Origin: Drosophila persimilis
Taxonomy: Eukaryota > Arthropoda > Insecta > Diptera > Drosophilidae
DNA length: 64,000 bases
Direction: 5' to 3'
NCBI RefSeq assembly: GCF_003286085.1
Contig: NW_020825339.1
Coordinates: forward strand, 62,001-126,000
The position numbers and the translations under genes were made by a program. Below the pieces are notes generated by a model. It had not been told where the DNA came from and made no database searches. It was given only the letters and a program-made list of their open reading frames with translations. This document shows, in pieces, positions 1 through 9,930 of the stretch; the first letter of the stretch is position 1, and each line of letters opens with the position of its first letter.

Positions 1-485
1 GTGGTGTCCTGATTGCTGTCCGTTCTGACATAACATCCCAACTTTTTTCTGTCGAAGCTCATAACAATATTGAAATTATAGTAGTTAAGCTTCGACTCTC
101 CTCGATAAATCTATTTATATCGTGCTCTTACATCCCACCGTCCTCTGAATTTTCAACCTATATGCTTCACGCAGCCCTTTTTCAAACTGTTTCGTCCCAA
201 ATTAATGAGTCCGATTTTCTTATCGTCCTCGGAGATTTCAATCTTCCAAATATTTCCTGGTCTCCATCCAAAGACTCCAACCAGATGTTCCCAATCATAC
301 AGCACGATTTCGTTGATTCTCTGTCCGACTCATCATTGGGTCAGATAAACGGCATATGCAATAGCATTGGTAGGATTTTAGACCTTGTCTTTACTACCGA
401 CTCTACGAACACTTTAGTACGCCGAGGTTCCCCTCTATCTTTTCCCGAAGACCTTTACCATCCTACCCTGGAAATAGATATCCAT
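1..485 (+). pseudogene. CR1/Jockey-like non-LTR retroposon, endonuclease fragment (part 1 of a split copy)
   Basis: The translation contains an exonuclease-endonuclease-phosphatase (EEP) core: a stretch with GDFNLPNISW and a later ILDLVFTTD, both typical of the apurinic-type endonuclease that nicks target DNA for target-primed reverse transcription. The longest open stretch is 162-572, but coding similarity begins at the window edge, so the copy starts outside. Similarity stops near 485, where the 3' end of a LOA-clade element on the other strand begins. The reverse transcriptase of apparently the same element resumes at 11751. About 700 bp of coding sequence between endonuclease and RT is missing from both pieces, so a deletion accompanied the later insertions. 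The CR1-versus-Jockey assignment is moderate; that it is a LINE endonuclease is secure. Confidence 0.75.
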
Positions 486-1340
486 ATAAGATATAAGGTC
501 CGTTGTGTTGCCGCATGGGCATGTGCCCCTTCTCGTTGCCTGAACCGTGAGAGCAGACTACTGCAGGATTAAGGGCAGTCCCATCCGGTGGCTTGGATGT
601 ATTTGGACAAGGTCCCTGGTTTGATTTCGGACAGGTCCGAAATGTCCGTGAGGAAAGCGGCCCCGAGAATACGAAGACGACGATTTCCAAGGGCTGGGCA
701 ATGGCAGAAGAGTGGAGGACCGATTCCTCCTCCTCCTCGTCGCGACAACTCCTGCAGAAGCCGTTATGAGGGATTGACAGTCTGGAGGCATGAGTGCCGA
801 TCTGCCAGAGTCCCGTAATGGCTCGAGTAACTGCAGAGCACTGTGCTATGCTGAGTCTATACAGCTCTGCTGAGCGCTTCTTCGATCGATATGGCCATAT
901 CAATCTTGAGACTTTACAGGAGACGGTTTGATGCCATCTCCTATTGGCACTTTGCTCGAACAATTCGTGCGTTAAGAGCCTGAACGTAGCTAAGGGCATC
1001 GCTACCTGCTCCCTCTCCGATAGGAGAGGGATCGTAGTACCCTGTCTGTCTAGCTCGTCGGCGGCGTCGTTCCCCTCGATGTCCCTGTGACCGGGGACCC
1101 ATATAAGTTTACATTTACAGTCGCTGAGTTCGACGATATTGAGCCTAGAGCTTTAATAGCCGCTTGGCTGTCCGAGAAGACGCACACTAAGTGCGTGTCT
1201 AGACGTAGTTTGGAGACTATAGAAATGGCCTCCTTGATGGCTTCAATCTCCGCTTGGAACACACTACAGTGGTCCGGGAGCCTGAAGCAATGACTGATTT
1301 TCAGCTCGCTGCAGTAGACTCCGCCTCCCACGCGGCCGTC
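486..1340 (-). pseudogene. pol: LOA-1 ORF2: RNase H domain and C-terminal Cys/His tail
   Basis: The RNase H section includes GGGVYCSELKISHCF, the acidic SVFQAEIEAIKEA motif and FSDSQAAIKAL, giving the E and second D of the catalytic set; the first D (TDGS in the sister copy) is at the broken junction near 1335. A frameshift follows the SNSATV motif near 1120. The downstream frame (999 down) contains CSAVTRAITG, IGTHASRL and HNGFCRSC followed by an acidic run, a cysteine-containing tail found at the C-terminus of LOA and R1 relatives. Coding similarity fades near 560 and the remainder down to 486 is taken as 3' UTR. The tail is of interest because the sister copy at 6391-11676 lacks it. Confidence 0.75.
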
Positions 1341-2013
1341 TAGCTTTGAGCCATCAGTGTAGAAGTGAACCGCATTTGCAGGTCCTGGTTCGCCATCTCC
1401 CAGTCCTCCCTAGGTGGGATTGATACCTGATCACTAGGAATACAGTAATCTGTCCTCTCTGGAAATTGCGGGAGTCTCATCAGGAGTCCCGAGTGCCCAA
1501 CTGCGGACGCCTTCCACAGTCTGGCTTCTCTCAATCTGAGGGCAGAAAGTGTTGCCATCTTCTTTCCCATGAGATCTACAGGGAGGAGGTCCAGCACAGT
1601 ATCCAGGGCTTCCCCTGGAGTAGTGCGTAGCCCGCCAGTGATGCATAGCTCTGCCATGCGTTGAACTCTGCTGAGTTTATTGAGACATGTCCTTCTGTCT
1701 AAGGCTGGCCACCATACCACCACTCCATAGAGCATGATTGGTCGTATGATGGCGGTGTAGAGCCACCGGACTATATAGGGGGTCATTCCCCATTTTAGTC
1801 CGATGGCTTTCCTGCAAGTATAGAGGGCCACTGTGGCTCTCTTTACTCTGTCCTCTATGCTCAATTTCTAGTCGAGCTTTCTGTCGAGGATTAGGCCAAG
1901 ATACTTGGCGTTGCTGCTGTAAACTAGCGCTTCCCCACATTGTCTAGGGGGAATCAGTACCGGAACCTTGTACATCCTAGTGAAAAGCACCAGTTCCGTT
2001 TTAGACGGGTTGA
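1340..2013 (-). pseudogene. pol: LOA-1 ORF2: reverse transcriptase thumb and connection
   Basis: The frame 1864-1340 contains KRATVALYTCRKAIGLKWG, IVRWLYTAIIRPIMLYG and VVWWPAL, the thumb/connection signature of LOA-clade RTs, followed by LSRVQRMAELCITGGLRTT. Just upstream (1940-1865) a stop (the Y/L region around 1868) breaks the frame. The segment is separated from the catalytic YADD region at 3264 and beyond by the hAT-type insertion; the two parts rejoin when the insertion and one copy of its 8-bp target duplication are removed. Confidence 0.85.
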
Positions 2014-2021
2014 CGCCTAAC
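2014..2021. repeat. 8-bp target site duplication (left) of the hAT-type MITE
   Basis: CGCCTAAC at 2014-2021 is repeated exactly at 3256-3263. It flanks an element with inverted termini, and an 8-bp duplication is diagnostic of hAT-superfamily integration. Confidence 0.9.
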
Positions 2022-3255
2022 TAGTGTTGTGTTGCTCATGAGTGAGTGAGCAAAAAAGAGTTGTTCACTTAAGTGAGCAACTGAACATGTTCCTTCCAAG
2101 CTGTTCTGTTTTGTTCACTTGTTCTTTTTTGCTCACTTGTTCCTTGTTGTTCACTTGTTAATTTTTGCTCACTTCTTCTCTACTCACTTTTTGCTCAATT
2201 TTGCTCCTCAAAGGGCATTTTGCGTTCTGGCAGTTGTTGCTCATATTTGCTTTTACTTCACACTTTTTGTATTACCGGCAAAACTGTTTATTCTTTTGAA
2301 AATTCAGTATGTCGCTAATTCGAAGTATATTCGATACTTCGAAAGTATAGTGAAATTTGGAATCATTTTTTATACCCGATACTCAAAATGAGTATTGGGG
2401 TATATTAGATTTGTGGTAAAAGTGGATGTGTGTAACGTCCAGAAGGAATCGTTTCCGACCCCATAAAGTATATATATTCTTGATCAGCATCAATAGCCGA
2501 GTCGATTGAGCCATGTCTGTCTGTCCGTCTGTCCGTCTGTCCGTCCCCTTCAGCGCCTAATGCTCAGAGACTATAAGAGCTAGAGCAACGATGTTTTGGA
2601 TCAAAACTTCTGTGATATGTCACTGCTACAAAAATATTTCAAAACTTTGCACCGCCCACTTCAGCCCCCACAAAGGGCGAAAATCTGTGGCATCCACAAT
2701 TTCGACGATACGAGAAAACTAAAAACGCAGAATCATAGAGAATGGCCATATCTATCAGATTGCTGAGTCTGGATCAGATCGGATAATTTTTATAGCCAGA
2801 AGGAACAAATCAATTTGCACTGGCTACGCAGCGCCCGACGTCACGCTCAGCCTGATTTTCTGTCTCTCTCGCACGCACTCTTTGTCGGGTCGTTTAATAT
2901 TAGCGGCGTCTGCCGGAGGAGAGCCATACTGACTTAGTATCGGGTATAACTGTAGAGTTGCGGTGTCTGCAGCAACTCACAACGTTCCCCCTCGTTTTTT
3001 TTAGTTTTAAATGTTTGATTAAAATTGAAATGTAACGTATTTTATTTCTGTTAAAATCTGTGGTGCTTAGTGATCTGTGCGTGAACAGTGACCAAGTGAG
3101 CAACTGAGCAATCTAAGTGAGCAACTGAGCAATCTAAGTGAGCAATGAGCAACTGAGCAATCTAGGTGAACAAGTGAGCAATATGAGTGAGTTGACTCAC
3201 TAAAAAAGAACAAGTGAACATGTTCCCCGAAATGAGCAATGTTTACCCAACACTA
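2022..3255. mobile_element. Non-autonomous hAT-type MITE with subterminal GTGAGCAA repeats
   Basis: The element starts TAGTGTTGTGTTGCTCA and ends with the inverted counterpart, TGAGCAATGTTTACCCAACACTA read on the + strand, so the termini share TAGTGTTG plus a following GCTCAT block. Exact 8-bp flanking repeats support hAT. The left arm (2030-2220) repeats TTGCTCACTT or TTGTTCACTT about eight times; the right arm (3090-3230) carries the opposite orientation, AGTGAGCAA, with a 21-bp tandem unit GAGCAACTGAGCAATCTAAGT repeated three to four times. Arrays of short subterminal motifs are transposase-binding sites in hAT elements. No transposase ORF remains. The interior 2371-2997 is a later DINE insertion, so the MITE itself is about 607 bp. 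Confidence 0.88.
2371..2997 (+). mobile_element. DINE A: short DINE-1/INE-1-type Helentron remnant
   Basis: It begins TATACCCGATACTCAAAATG and carries the conserved TATATATTCTTGATCAGCATC block, a CTGTCCGT microsatellite (about 2518-2546), the subterminal inverted counterpart AGTATCGGGTATA (2936-2948) and the 3' hairpin plus CCCCCTCGTTT end. These are the hallmarks of DINE-1/INE-1 non-autonomous Helentrons. No target duplication is expected, and none is seen. At 627 bp it is about 500 bp shorter than the other copies; the missing part lies between two internal direct repeats sharing ACGCAGAATC, so it looks like an intra-element recombination product. It is nested in the hAT-type MITE and is therefore younger than it. 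Confidence 0.9.
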
Positions 3256-3263
3256 CGCCTAAC
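3256..3263. repeat. 8-bp target site duplication (right) of the hAT-type MITE
   Basis: CGCCTAAC, identical to 2014-2021. Removing one copy restores continuous LOA-1 reverse transcriptase sequence. Confidence 0.9.
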
Positions 3264-4090
3264 CCACATTTGCCTGCCCATTTCGACATTTTCGTGAGAG
3301 TACTTGTCATGCACTCACACAACGTCTGCGGAAATTTTCCGGAGAGTGCTATAGCAACATCGTCCGCATACGCCACCACACGGCAGCCACCCCCCTCTAT
3401 CTCCCGCAGCAGAGTGTTCACTGCCACGTTCCATAGGAGGGGCGAGAGGACTCCGCCCTGCGGTGTGCCTCTGCAGACGAATCTGGTGCATGTTGATGCC
3501 TCAACCGTCCTGCATTGCAGAATCTGATCGATCAGGCTCACCGTCCTGGAGTCAACCTCCAGATCCGTCAGTGCGCCCGTGATGGCGGTCGAGGAAGGCT
3601 ACGAGGGTGTACTCATCAAAGTTAAGGGACGCTTCGATGATCGATGTGATCGAGTGTAGGGCCGTTTCGGTGGATCTTTCCTTCCGATAGGCATGCTGGG
3701 AGTCTGAGATCAGACTGGAAGGAATAGACGCTGTGATATGCAGCCCCAGGAGCCGTTCCATCGCCTTTAGAAGAAAAGACGATAGACTAATGGGCCTGAA
3801 ATCTTTCGGGGCAGTGTGCGACGGCTTGGGTGTGAATACGACTTTGGTCTGAAGCCAGGTGTCAGGAATGCACCCGTGGGAAAAGTTTCCCTCGTAAATT
3901 ATTTTGAGCCAGTTAATGGCTTTAAGTCCCGCGTGAATCAGTTGGGCAGGCCGTCGCCCAGGAACTGTTCTCCTGGCTTAGCAGGCTCAGGAGGGCATTT
4001 GAGACGACAGAAGGAGGCGCGAAGTAGTTGGGTCTGTTTTCATCGCAGCCAGGGAAGTGAGTATTTAGGAGTATTTAGAACGTAGTCAAC
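3264..4090 (-). pseudogene. pol: LOA-1 ORF2: reverse transcriptase fingers and palm
   Basis: On the - strand the section 3761-3552 carries SDSQHAYRKERSTETALH, then after a frameshift 3541-3264 carries RGTPQGGVLSPLLWN and VVAYADDVAIAL, so the catalytic YADD pair is still visible. The first catalytic aspartate region reads TLVAFLDRHHG, where the family normally has FLDIEGAF, so it is altered by an indel. From about 3800 to 4090 the coding similarity is broken into short pieces. This part of the RT is non-functional. Confidence 0.82.
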
Positions 4091-5144
4091 GACTGGTCGG
4101 TGTTCTTCAAGTAGCCCAGGGTGGGTCTTGTCTTCGAGAGAACTCTGCGCAAGCGCGAGGCTTCTGAGTTACTCTCGATTTCGCTGCAGAACTTACGCCA
4201 GGAGGCGCGTTTGGCTTTTCTAAGTTCTTTGTTGTAGGTTGACAGACTGGCCTTGTATTCGGCCCAGTTTTGCTCAACGTTCTCAGCCTTAGCTTTATTG
4301 AAGAGTCTCCGGGAGGCTTTCCGGAGTTCATCCAGTTTCGGATTCCACCATTCAGGTTTCCTCCGGCCTCTGTTCTTGAAAGAGGGGCATGCTTTGTCGA
4401 GCGCCTTATTGCAGGCGTCGGTAAAGATCTTAAGAAGCCTCCGTGGAGAACTCCTCCTCAGATGGGGGCTCGGGGAGAACACGACAGAGGTAATCAGAGT
4501 ATCGAGTCCAGTTTGTCCGCCTGATGTTCCGGAAACGAACTGGCTTCGGTACTGAGAAGGAGAAAACAGTTTCCACGTACCTGTGGTCCGAGAAGGAGTG
4601 ATCTTCCAGGACCCTCCAGGATACAATGTTGCTCTGTATCTCATGAGAGGCAAGTGTGAGGTCCGGGACCTCCTTGCGGTTTTTAATAATAAAGGTGAGA
4701 TCATTACTCCGGTTTAATAAGACCATCTGAGTGGTCAGTAAGTAACTGAAAAGGTACTCACCCCTTTCGTTTGTGTCAGTGCTTCCCCACTGACAGTGAT
4801 GGCGTCGCACCCCACAATTAGGCCGATGTCTTTGGCCGAACATTCTGCGATGAGGGTCCGAAGAGGCGCGTGTGGAGGGGGGTCTGGTTGATCATGCCCC
4901 ATCTATGCGGAGCAGATTGTCAGTGAGCGCTCTCCGTCTTCATTGCTGAAATTTGGGAGCAAAAAGAAGTGCAACTCTCTTTTTGCAAGAATGCAGGTAC
5001 GACTTTTACCTGCGGTTTCAGCTACGTTTGTAGTCAGAAGTCCTCAGACCGGAGACCTTGTTTCCGAGGATCCAGGGCTCCTGAATGAGGACTATGTCGG
5101 CTCCACCCTTGGCCAGGTGGAGCAGTAGAGCAGCGCATGCTTCC
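4091..5144 (-). pseudogene. pol: LOA-1 ORF2: endonuclease and linker
   Basis: Near 5100-5060 the translation reads LIQEPWILGNKVSGL, the N-terminal EEP endonuclease motif. At 4843-4430 it reads HCQWGSTDTNERGEYLF, then WRVLEDHSFSDHRYVET, whose SDHR box holds the catalytic D/H pair. A frameshift near 4440 moves to the frame 4704-4075, with FTDACNKALDKACPSF and KAKRASWRKFCSEIES, the linker before the RT that is strongly conserved with the sister copy. Several indels make it non-functional. Confidence 0.8.
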
Positions 5145-5462
5145 TTACAATGGTGGAGGTTTATCTGCAGGATCGTCAGTGGCATTCCTGAGTCTCACCT
5201 CCACCATTGTTGCTTCTAGATCGCTGTCGGGGGAATCTGGCTCCTCCCCGACAACGATATGGCTGAGAACTCTGGCTAGGTCGCACTCGTCGAACGCGTA
5301 GTCGTGCAGGATGGACGCCTCCGACGTTCTCCGCCGTTCTCCTCCAGTTCCTGTAGGAACCGGTCCTGGAGCTCGTTCTTCCAGGTGCCACTTATCGCGA
5401 GGGACATGGCCGTCCTCGGCGCCCCTGTCCAGGACGCCGATCAGGGTCTTGCCCCTCGCCAC
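5106..5462 (-). pseudogene. LOA-1 ORF1 C-terminal fragment
   Basis: The translation contains KTLIGVLDRGAEDGHVPRDKW, matching the ORF1 type found with LOA/Bilbo elements (the DUF4780 group, assigned from memory of the family), and ends in an acidic stretch before the ORF2 start. The middle of ORF1 is deleted or frame-shifted after LEERAPG. The N-terminal part is absent; DINE B sequence begins at 5476. Confidence 0.65.
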
Positions 5463-6237
5463 CTCAGCTTACTCAGCTGCGTAGCCACTGCAAATTGATT
5501 TGTTGCTTTTGGCTACAAAAATTATCCGATCTGATCCAGATTCAGCAATCCGATAGATATGGTCATTATCTATGATTCTGCGTTTAGTTTTTTCGAATGT
5601 GCAATATTGTGGATGCAACAGATTTTCGTCCTTTGTGGAGGCCAAAGGGGGTGGGGCGAAATTCTGAGATAAAGGTTTTATAGTGAGATCTAACAGGAGT
5701 GCGGATACCAAATTTGGTTACTCTAGCCTTAATACTCTCTGAGATTTATGAATATCCCCAGATTTGCATCCTTTGCGGGGGCGGAAGGGGGTGTGGCGAA
5801 ATTTTGAAACAAACTCGTCTCGGTCTGATATATTAGGAGTGTGGATACCAAATTTGGTTGCTCTAGCTTTTATAGTCTCTGAGATCTAGGCGCTAATGTT
5901 TTACTCTAAGCAAAGCCAACTATGCTACGTGTGTGTTAGAGAGAGACAGGGCGAGAAAAAATGAAATTGTTTTCTTGATGCTGGCTATAATAATAATACG
6001 ATCCAGTTCAGATTCTGCAGTCTAAAAGATATGGTCATTTTCTACGATACTGCGTTTTTGGTTTTCTCGTATCTTTAAAAATGTGGATGCCACAGATTTT
6101 CGTCCTTCGTGGGGGCGAAAGTGGGCGGGGCGATGTTTTGAAATATTTTTGTAGCAGTGACATATCACAGAAGTCTGGATCCAAAACATCGTTACTCTAG
6201 CTCTAATAGTCTTTGAGCACTAGGCGCTGAAGGGGAC

Positions 6238-6310
6238 GGACAGACGGACGGACGGACGGACGGACGGACGGACGGACGGACGGACGGACGGACGGACGGA
6301 CAGACAGACA
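6238..6310. repeat. GGAC/GTCC tetranucleotide microsatellite within DINE B
   Basis: About sixteen consecutive GACG/GACA tetramers, an expanded version of the CTGTCCGT tract that all DINE copies here carry (compare 13147-13202, 22016-22070, 52701-52755). Confidence 0.9.
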
Positions 6311-6379
6311 GGGCTCAATCGACTCGGCTATTGATGCTGATCGAGAATATATATACTTTATGGGGTCGGAAACGATTCC

Positions 6380-6390
6380 TTCTGGACGTT
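6380..6390. repeat. 11-bp target site duplication of LOA-2 (left)
   Basis: TTCTGGACGTT at 6380-6390 recurs at 11677-11687. Joining the DINE at this repeat regenerates the sequence found uninterrupted in the other DINE copies. A duplication of about 11 bp fits target-primed reverse transcription. Confidence 0.9.
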
Positions 6391-6414
6391 AGGTTAGGTT
6401 AGGTTAGGTTAGGT
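6391..6414 (-). repeat. (TTAGG)n simple-sequence 3' tail of LOA-2
   Basis: AGGTT is repeated four times plus AGGT at the 3' end of the element; with the GTT of the target duplication this reads as five TTAGG units. Non-LTR elements of several clades end in short simple repeats rather than poly(A). The unit equals the canonical arthropod telomere repeat, but position and length fit a retroposon tail. Confidence 0.85.
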
Positions 6415-6494
6415 AGAGACGGCCGCCAAGCTCGCTCGGAGCCCAGCACACATAGGCCGGTTTCGGCCCGTTGTGATACCGCTTGGGTTTGCCC

Positions 6495-9400
6495 CTATGG
6501 GGCACCCAGCCTGTTTGCGTGGGTGCCTACTAGCCAGTGTCCTGTGAGGGAGCGTATGACTGCGCTGCACCTTTCCCTGCCTAGTTTGCAGAGCTCTGAG
6601 GTGCGCTTCTTATCTATGGTCGGCCATGTTTGCCGAGCTGTGCGACAACGTGGCCCTATTTGCCACTTGTTGTCTATCAGTCGCGTGTACTGCTCTTTTA
6701 TGATGAGCTTGCAGGTGGCCATAGGCATACAAATATCCTCCTTATCTTGGAGAAGGGGGGTTGTAGTGCCAGATCTGGCCAGCTCGTCCGCTATGCAGTT
6801 GCCCTCGATATCCCGGTGACCCGGGACCCATATAAGGCTGATAGCAAATTGCTGAGCCATCTCGTGAAGAGATCTGCGGCACTTCGCCACAGTAGCCGAG
6901 TTCGAGGAGATCGCGTTAAGTGATCTGATCGCAGCTTGGCTGTCGCTGTAGATGTTTAGATTGGTTGTCGTGGTGGTAACCGTATGAAGGCAGTACAGAG
7001 CCTCCCTGATTACTGTAACTTCCGCTTGGAAGACGCTACAGTGATCCGGAAGCCTGAAAGATTGCCTTATGTTAAGTTGTTCAGAGTAGATTCCTCCTCC
7101 AACCCTGCCGTCCAGTTTTGAGCCATCCGTGAAGATGCTTATGGCCCCGTCTGGGCCAGGGGGTCCCTCGAGCCAATCGTCTCTATGAGGGATGATTATG
7201 CTGAATGGAGTCTCCGTGTGCTCCATTGGAACTTGATAGTCCGTTCTTGCTGGGACCTTGTTGTTTTTGTTTAGTATAGATGAGTGACCTATGTTCTGGG
7301 GTACCCATTGTTCAGAGTCCCTAAGACGTATTGCTGCCATTTCTGCCCGCTCCTTTCCTGCAAAGTCAAGGCTCTGAAGGCATAACATGGCGTTTAGCGC
7401 ATCATTTGGTGTAGTTCGAAGAGCTCCACTGATGCAGAGGGCGGCTGTTCGCTGAACCTTGCCCAGCTGATTGGTGATTGTCCTTTTCGCTAGGGCAGGC
7501 CACCAGACAGTAACTCCGTAGAGTATTATAGGTCTGACTATTGCCAGATATATCCATCGGACTATGCTTGGGTTCATGCCCCACTTTAGGCCGATAGCTT
7601 TTTTGCAAGTATAGAGTGCTGTCGTTGCCTTCCTCACTCTATCCTTGACATTCAGGTTCCAGCTAAGCTTTTTGTCAATTACCAACCCTAAATAACTGGC
7701 ACTGTCGCTGAAGGAGAGCCTGTATCCGTTTAGTGTTGGGGGGTTGAGGGGCGGGACCTTGTATTTTTTTGTGAATAACACGAGTTCCGTTTTCGAGGGA
7801 TTTAGTCCCAATCCGCGCGATTCTGTCCATTGGGATAATCGAGCAAGCTTTGCAGTCATTAGGTCGCATAGTGTTTGGGGGTATTTCCCCGCAAAGATAA
7901 TTGCAACGTCATCCGCGTATGCCACTACTTTACAGCCCCCCTCTTCCAGGTCGCAAAGAATCTTATTGACTGCAATGTTCCATAGAAGAGGAGACAGAAC
8001 TCCCCCTTGCGGGGTTCCTCTGTTGACATACCTTGACTGGGTGGACGATCCCATCGATGATGTCACCGTCCTGCGTATGAGCAATTGATCAATGAGCATC
8101 ACCAAGTGACGGTCCACCCCCAGGTCAGTCAGGGCTTCTGTAATGGCGCCCCGTGTGCCGTTGTTGAAGGCTCCCTCGATATCGAGAAAGGCTATTAGTG
8201 AGTATTCTTTGAGATGCAGGGATTTTTCTACACTCGAGATCACTTCGTGAAGTGCCGTTTCCGTGGATTTTCCTTTCCGGTAGGCATGCTGCGCACTTGA
8301 GTACAGCTGGGGACTTATGGTAGTCCGTAATTGTAACCCGATAAGTCTCTCAAAGGTTTTGAGTAGGAAAGACGATAAACTGATTGGTCTAAAGTCTTTT
8401 GGGGTTGAGTGTGAGGCTTTGCCTGCTTTAGGGATGAAAACTATCCTAGCCTTAAGCCACGCTTGCGGTATTGTACATACCGCCAGTATCTTCCTGAAGA
8501 TACTATGTAGCCAGTTGATGGCCGTCTCCCCGGCCCTCTGAAGCTGGGCCGGGATTACCTGGTCCGGGCCTGGCGATTTAAACGGGTTGAAGCTGTTTAC
8601 TGCCCAACTTATGTTCCGTTTTGTAAGGATATGGTCCATCGATTCTACCGATCCCTCTCTTGGGAGGTGTGACGGCTCGGTGGATGTGCATCCGGGGAAG
8701 TTCGTGTCGAGCAAAATGTGCAGGGACTCCTCACTAGAGTTGGTCCACGTGCCATCATTCTTTTTGAGGTACCCTACCGAGGGGGTGGTTTTTGAGAGAA
8801 CTTTCCGGAGTCTTGCGGCCTCCGAGGTTTCCTCGATTTCGGAGCAAAATTTTTGCCAGGAGGCTCTTTTAGCCTTCCTCGTTTCCTTTTTGTATAGTGC
8901 TAGACTGGTTTTATAGTCTGCCCAGTGAGTATCCTCCTTAGTTCTTGTGGCTCTATTGAATAGAGTCCTGCAAGTTCTACGAAGGGTGTCTAGTTGCTTA
9001 GACCACCAGGGGGGTTTCTTTTTCCCCCTTGGTCTGGTAGAAGGACATGCTGCCTTGAAGGCTTTATTGCACGCATCTGTAAACCTGTACACAAGACGGT
9101 TTAGGTTGTCTTCAGTGTTCGGGCAATTAGGGGCGTTAGGAGGGAGTAGCTCCTCCAGCGTTGTGCTATATTTTTCCCAGTTGGCTTTTCTGGGGTTGAT
9201 ATAGTCGGTTGGTTTGGGAATATCGAATGATAATATCGTCTCGATATACCTGTGGTCCGAGAAGGAGTGGTCTCCTAGGACTCTCCAGCTCTTGATTGTG
9301 TCCAGCAGTTTGCTTGACACTAGCGTGAGGTCAATGACCTCCTGCCGATTTTTAATTATAAATGTGGGGTCGTTACCCCGATTGCATATGAATAAATTTG

Positions 9401-9930
9401 AGTTCAGGATGAAGCTGAACAGTGACTCACCCCTTACATTCGTGTCCGTACTCCCCCATTGGGTGTGGTGGGCGTTGGCATCGCAACCTATAAGTAGGGT
9501 CTTTGTCCGTCCTTTCGCTGTCGCTGGCTATTTTGCGAACAAGGTCGTTCGGAGGATCATCCTCCTCGTGGGCCATATAGGACGCCACCAGCCTGAGATG
9601 ATGACCTCTTAGTTCTAGGCTTGCCGCCGTGTTATCTCCATCGCTATAATTGTGGAGCAGAAAGATATTTAGGTGCTTTCTAGCAAGTATGCAGGTACGG
9701 ATTTTACCTTCATTTTGGGATACAATGATCTTGTATTCCCTCGTCCCCAATCCACAGACCTTGCCTCCTACCACCCAAGGCTCCTGGATCAGGACTACGT
9801 CGGCTCCGCTTGCGTCTAGGCGGAGTATGAGAGCAGCCGATGCTGCTTTACAGTGGTGGAGATTTATTTGAAGGATCCTTAGGACCATCTTCAAGATTCT
9901 CCACCACCGTGATGTCCGCGTCCGAGTCAT
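6495..9930 (-). pseudogene. pol: LOA-2 ORF2: endonuclease, reverse transcriptase, RNase H (one frameshift)
   Basis: The polyprotein nicks target DNA and reverse-transcribes the element RNA. The endonuclease frame starts at 9930 (or at a later Met) with LQINLHHCKAA and LIQEPWVVGGK. Near 9492-9500 the frame shifts; the following frame stays open for over 940 codons. It shows SDHRYIET (endonuclease), FLDIEGAF and AYADDVAII (RT catalytic aspartates), IGLKWGMNPSIVRW (thumb), then RNase H with FTDGS, CSVFQAEV, YSDSQA and GNCIADELA, so all four RNase H acidic residues are present. It stops right after GTHANRLGAP, without the Cys/His tail seen in LOA-1. The long frame has a Met at 9320 but that is internal. 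The frameshift is the only break I find in ORF2. Confidence 0.88.

Larger units (their letters stand above)
486..5475 (-). mobile_element. LOA-clade non-LTR retroposon, old degenerate copy (LOA-1)
   Basis: Read on the - strand the order is: ORF1 C-terminus (about 5462-5106), endonuclease (about 5140-4430), linker, reverse transcriptase (about 3761-3264, interrupted, then 2013-1340), RNase H (1331-1050) and a C-terminal cysteine/histidine tail (999-about 560). Endonuclease, RT and RNase H together in one ORF2 is the LOA/I/R1 arrangement, and the sequence closely resembles the second LOA copy at 6391-11676. It is interrupted by a hAT-type MITE (2022-3255) and broken by many frameshifts and stops. 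The 5' part of ORF1 is missing at the junction with DINE B near 5475. The 3' boundary with the CR1-like element (about 486) is approximate. It cannot encode functional protein. Confidence 0.85.
5476..6390 (-). mobile_element. DINE B, part 1 (3' and middle), interrupted by the second LOA element
   Basis: This is DINE-1-type sequence in reverse orientation, running from the GGCTACGCAGC region (5476) back to GTAACGTCCAGAA (6380-6390). The last 170 or so bases of the element, including the hairpin and CTCGTTT end, are missing at 5476. The microsatellite at 6238-6310 is expanded to a long GGAC-unit run. The remaining 5' end of the same element continues at 11688-11750 beyond the inserted LOA element. 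Confidence 0.88.

Noticed and set aside
6391..6414. TTAGG run as a telomere or interstitial telomeric site
   Set aside because: Only five units, at the exact 3' end of a LOA retroposon next to its target duplication, and Drosophila telomeres do not use TTAGG.
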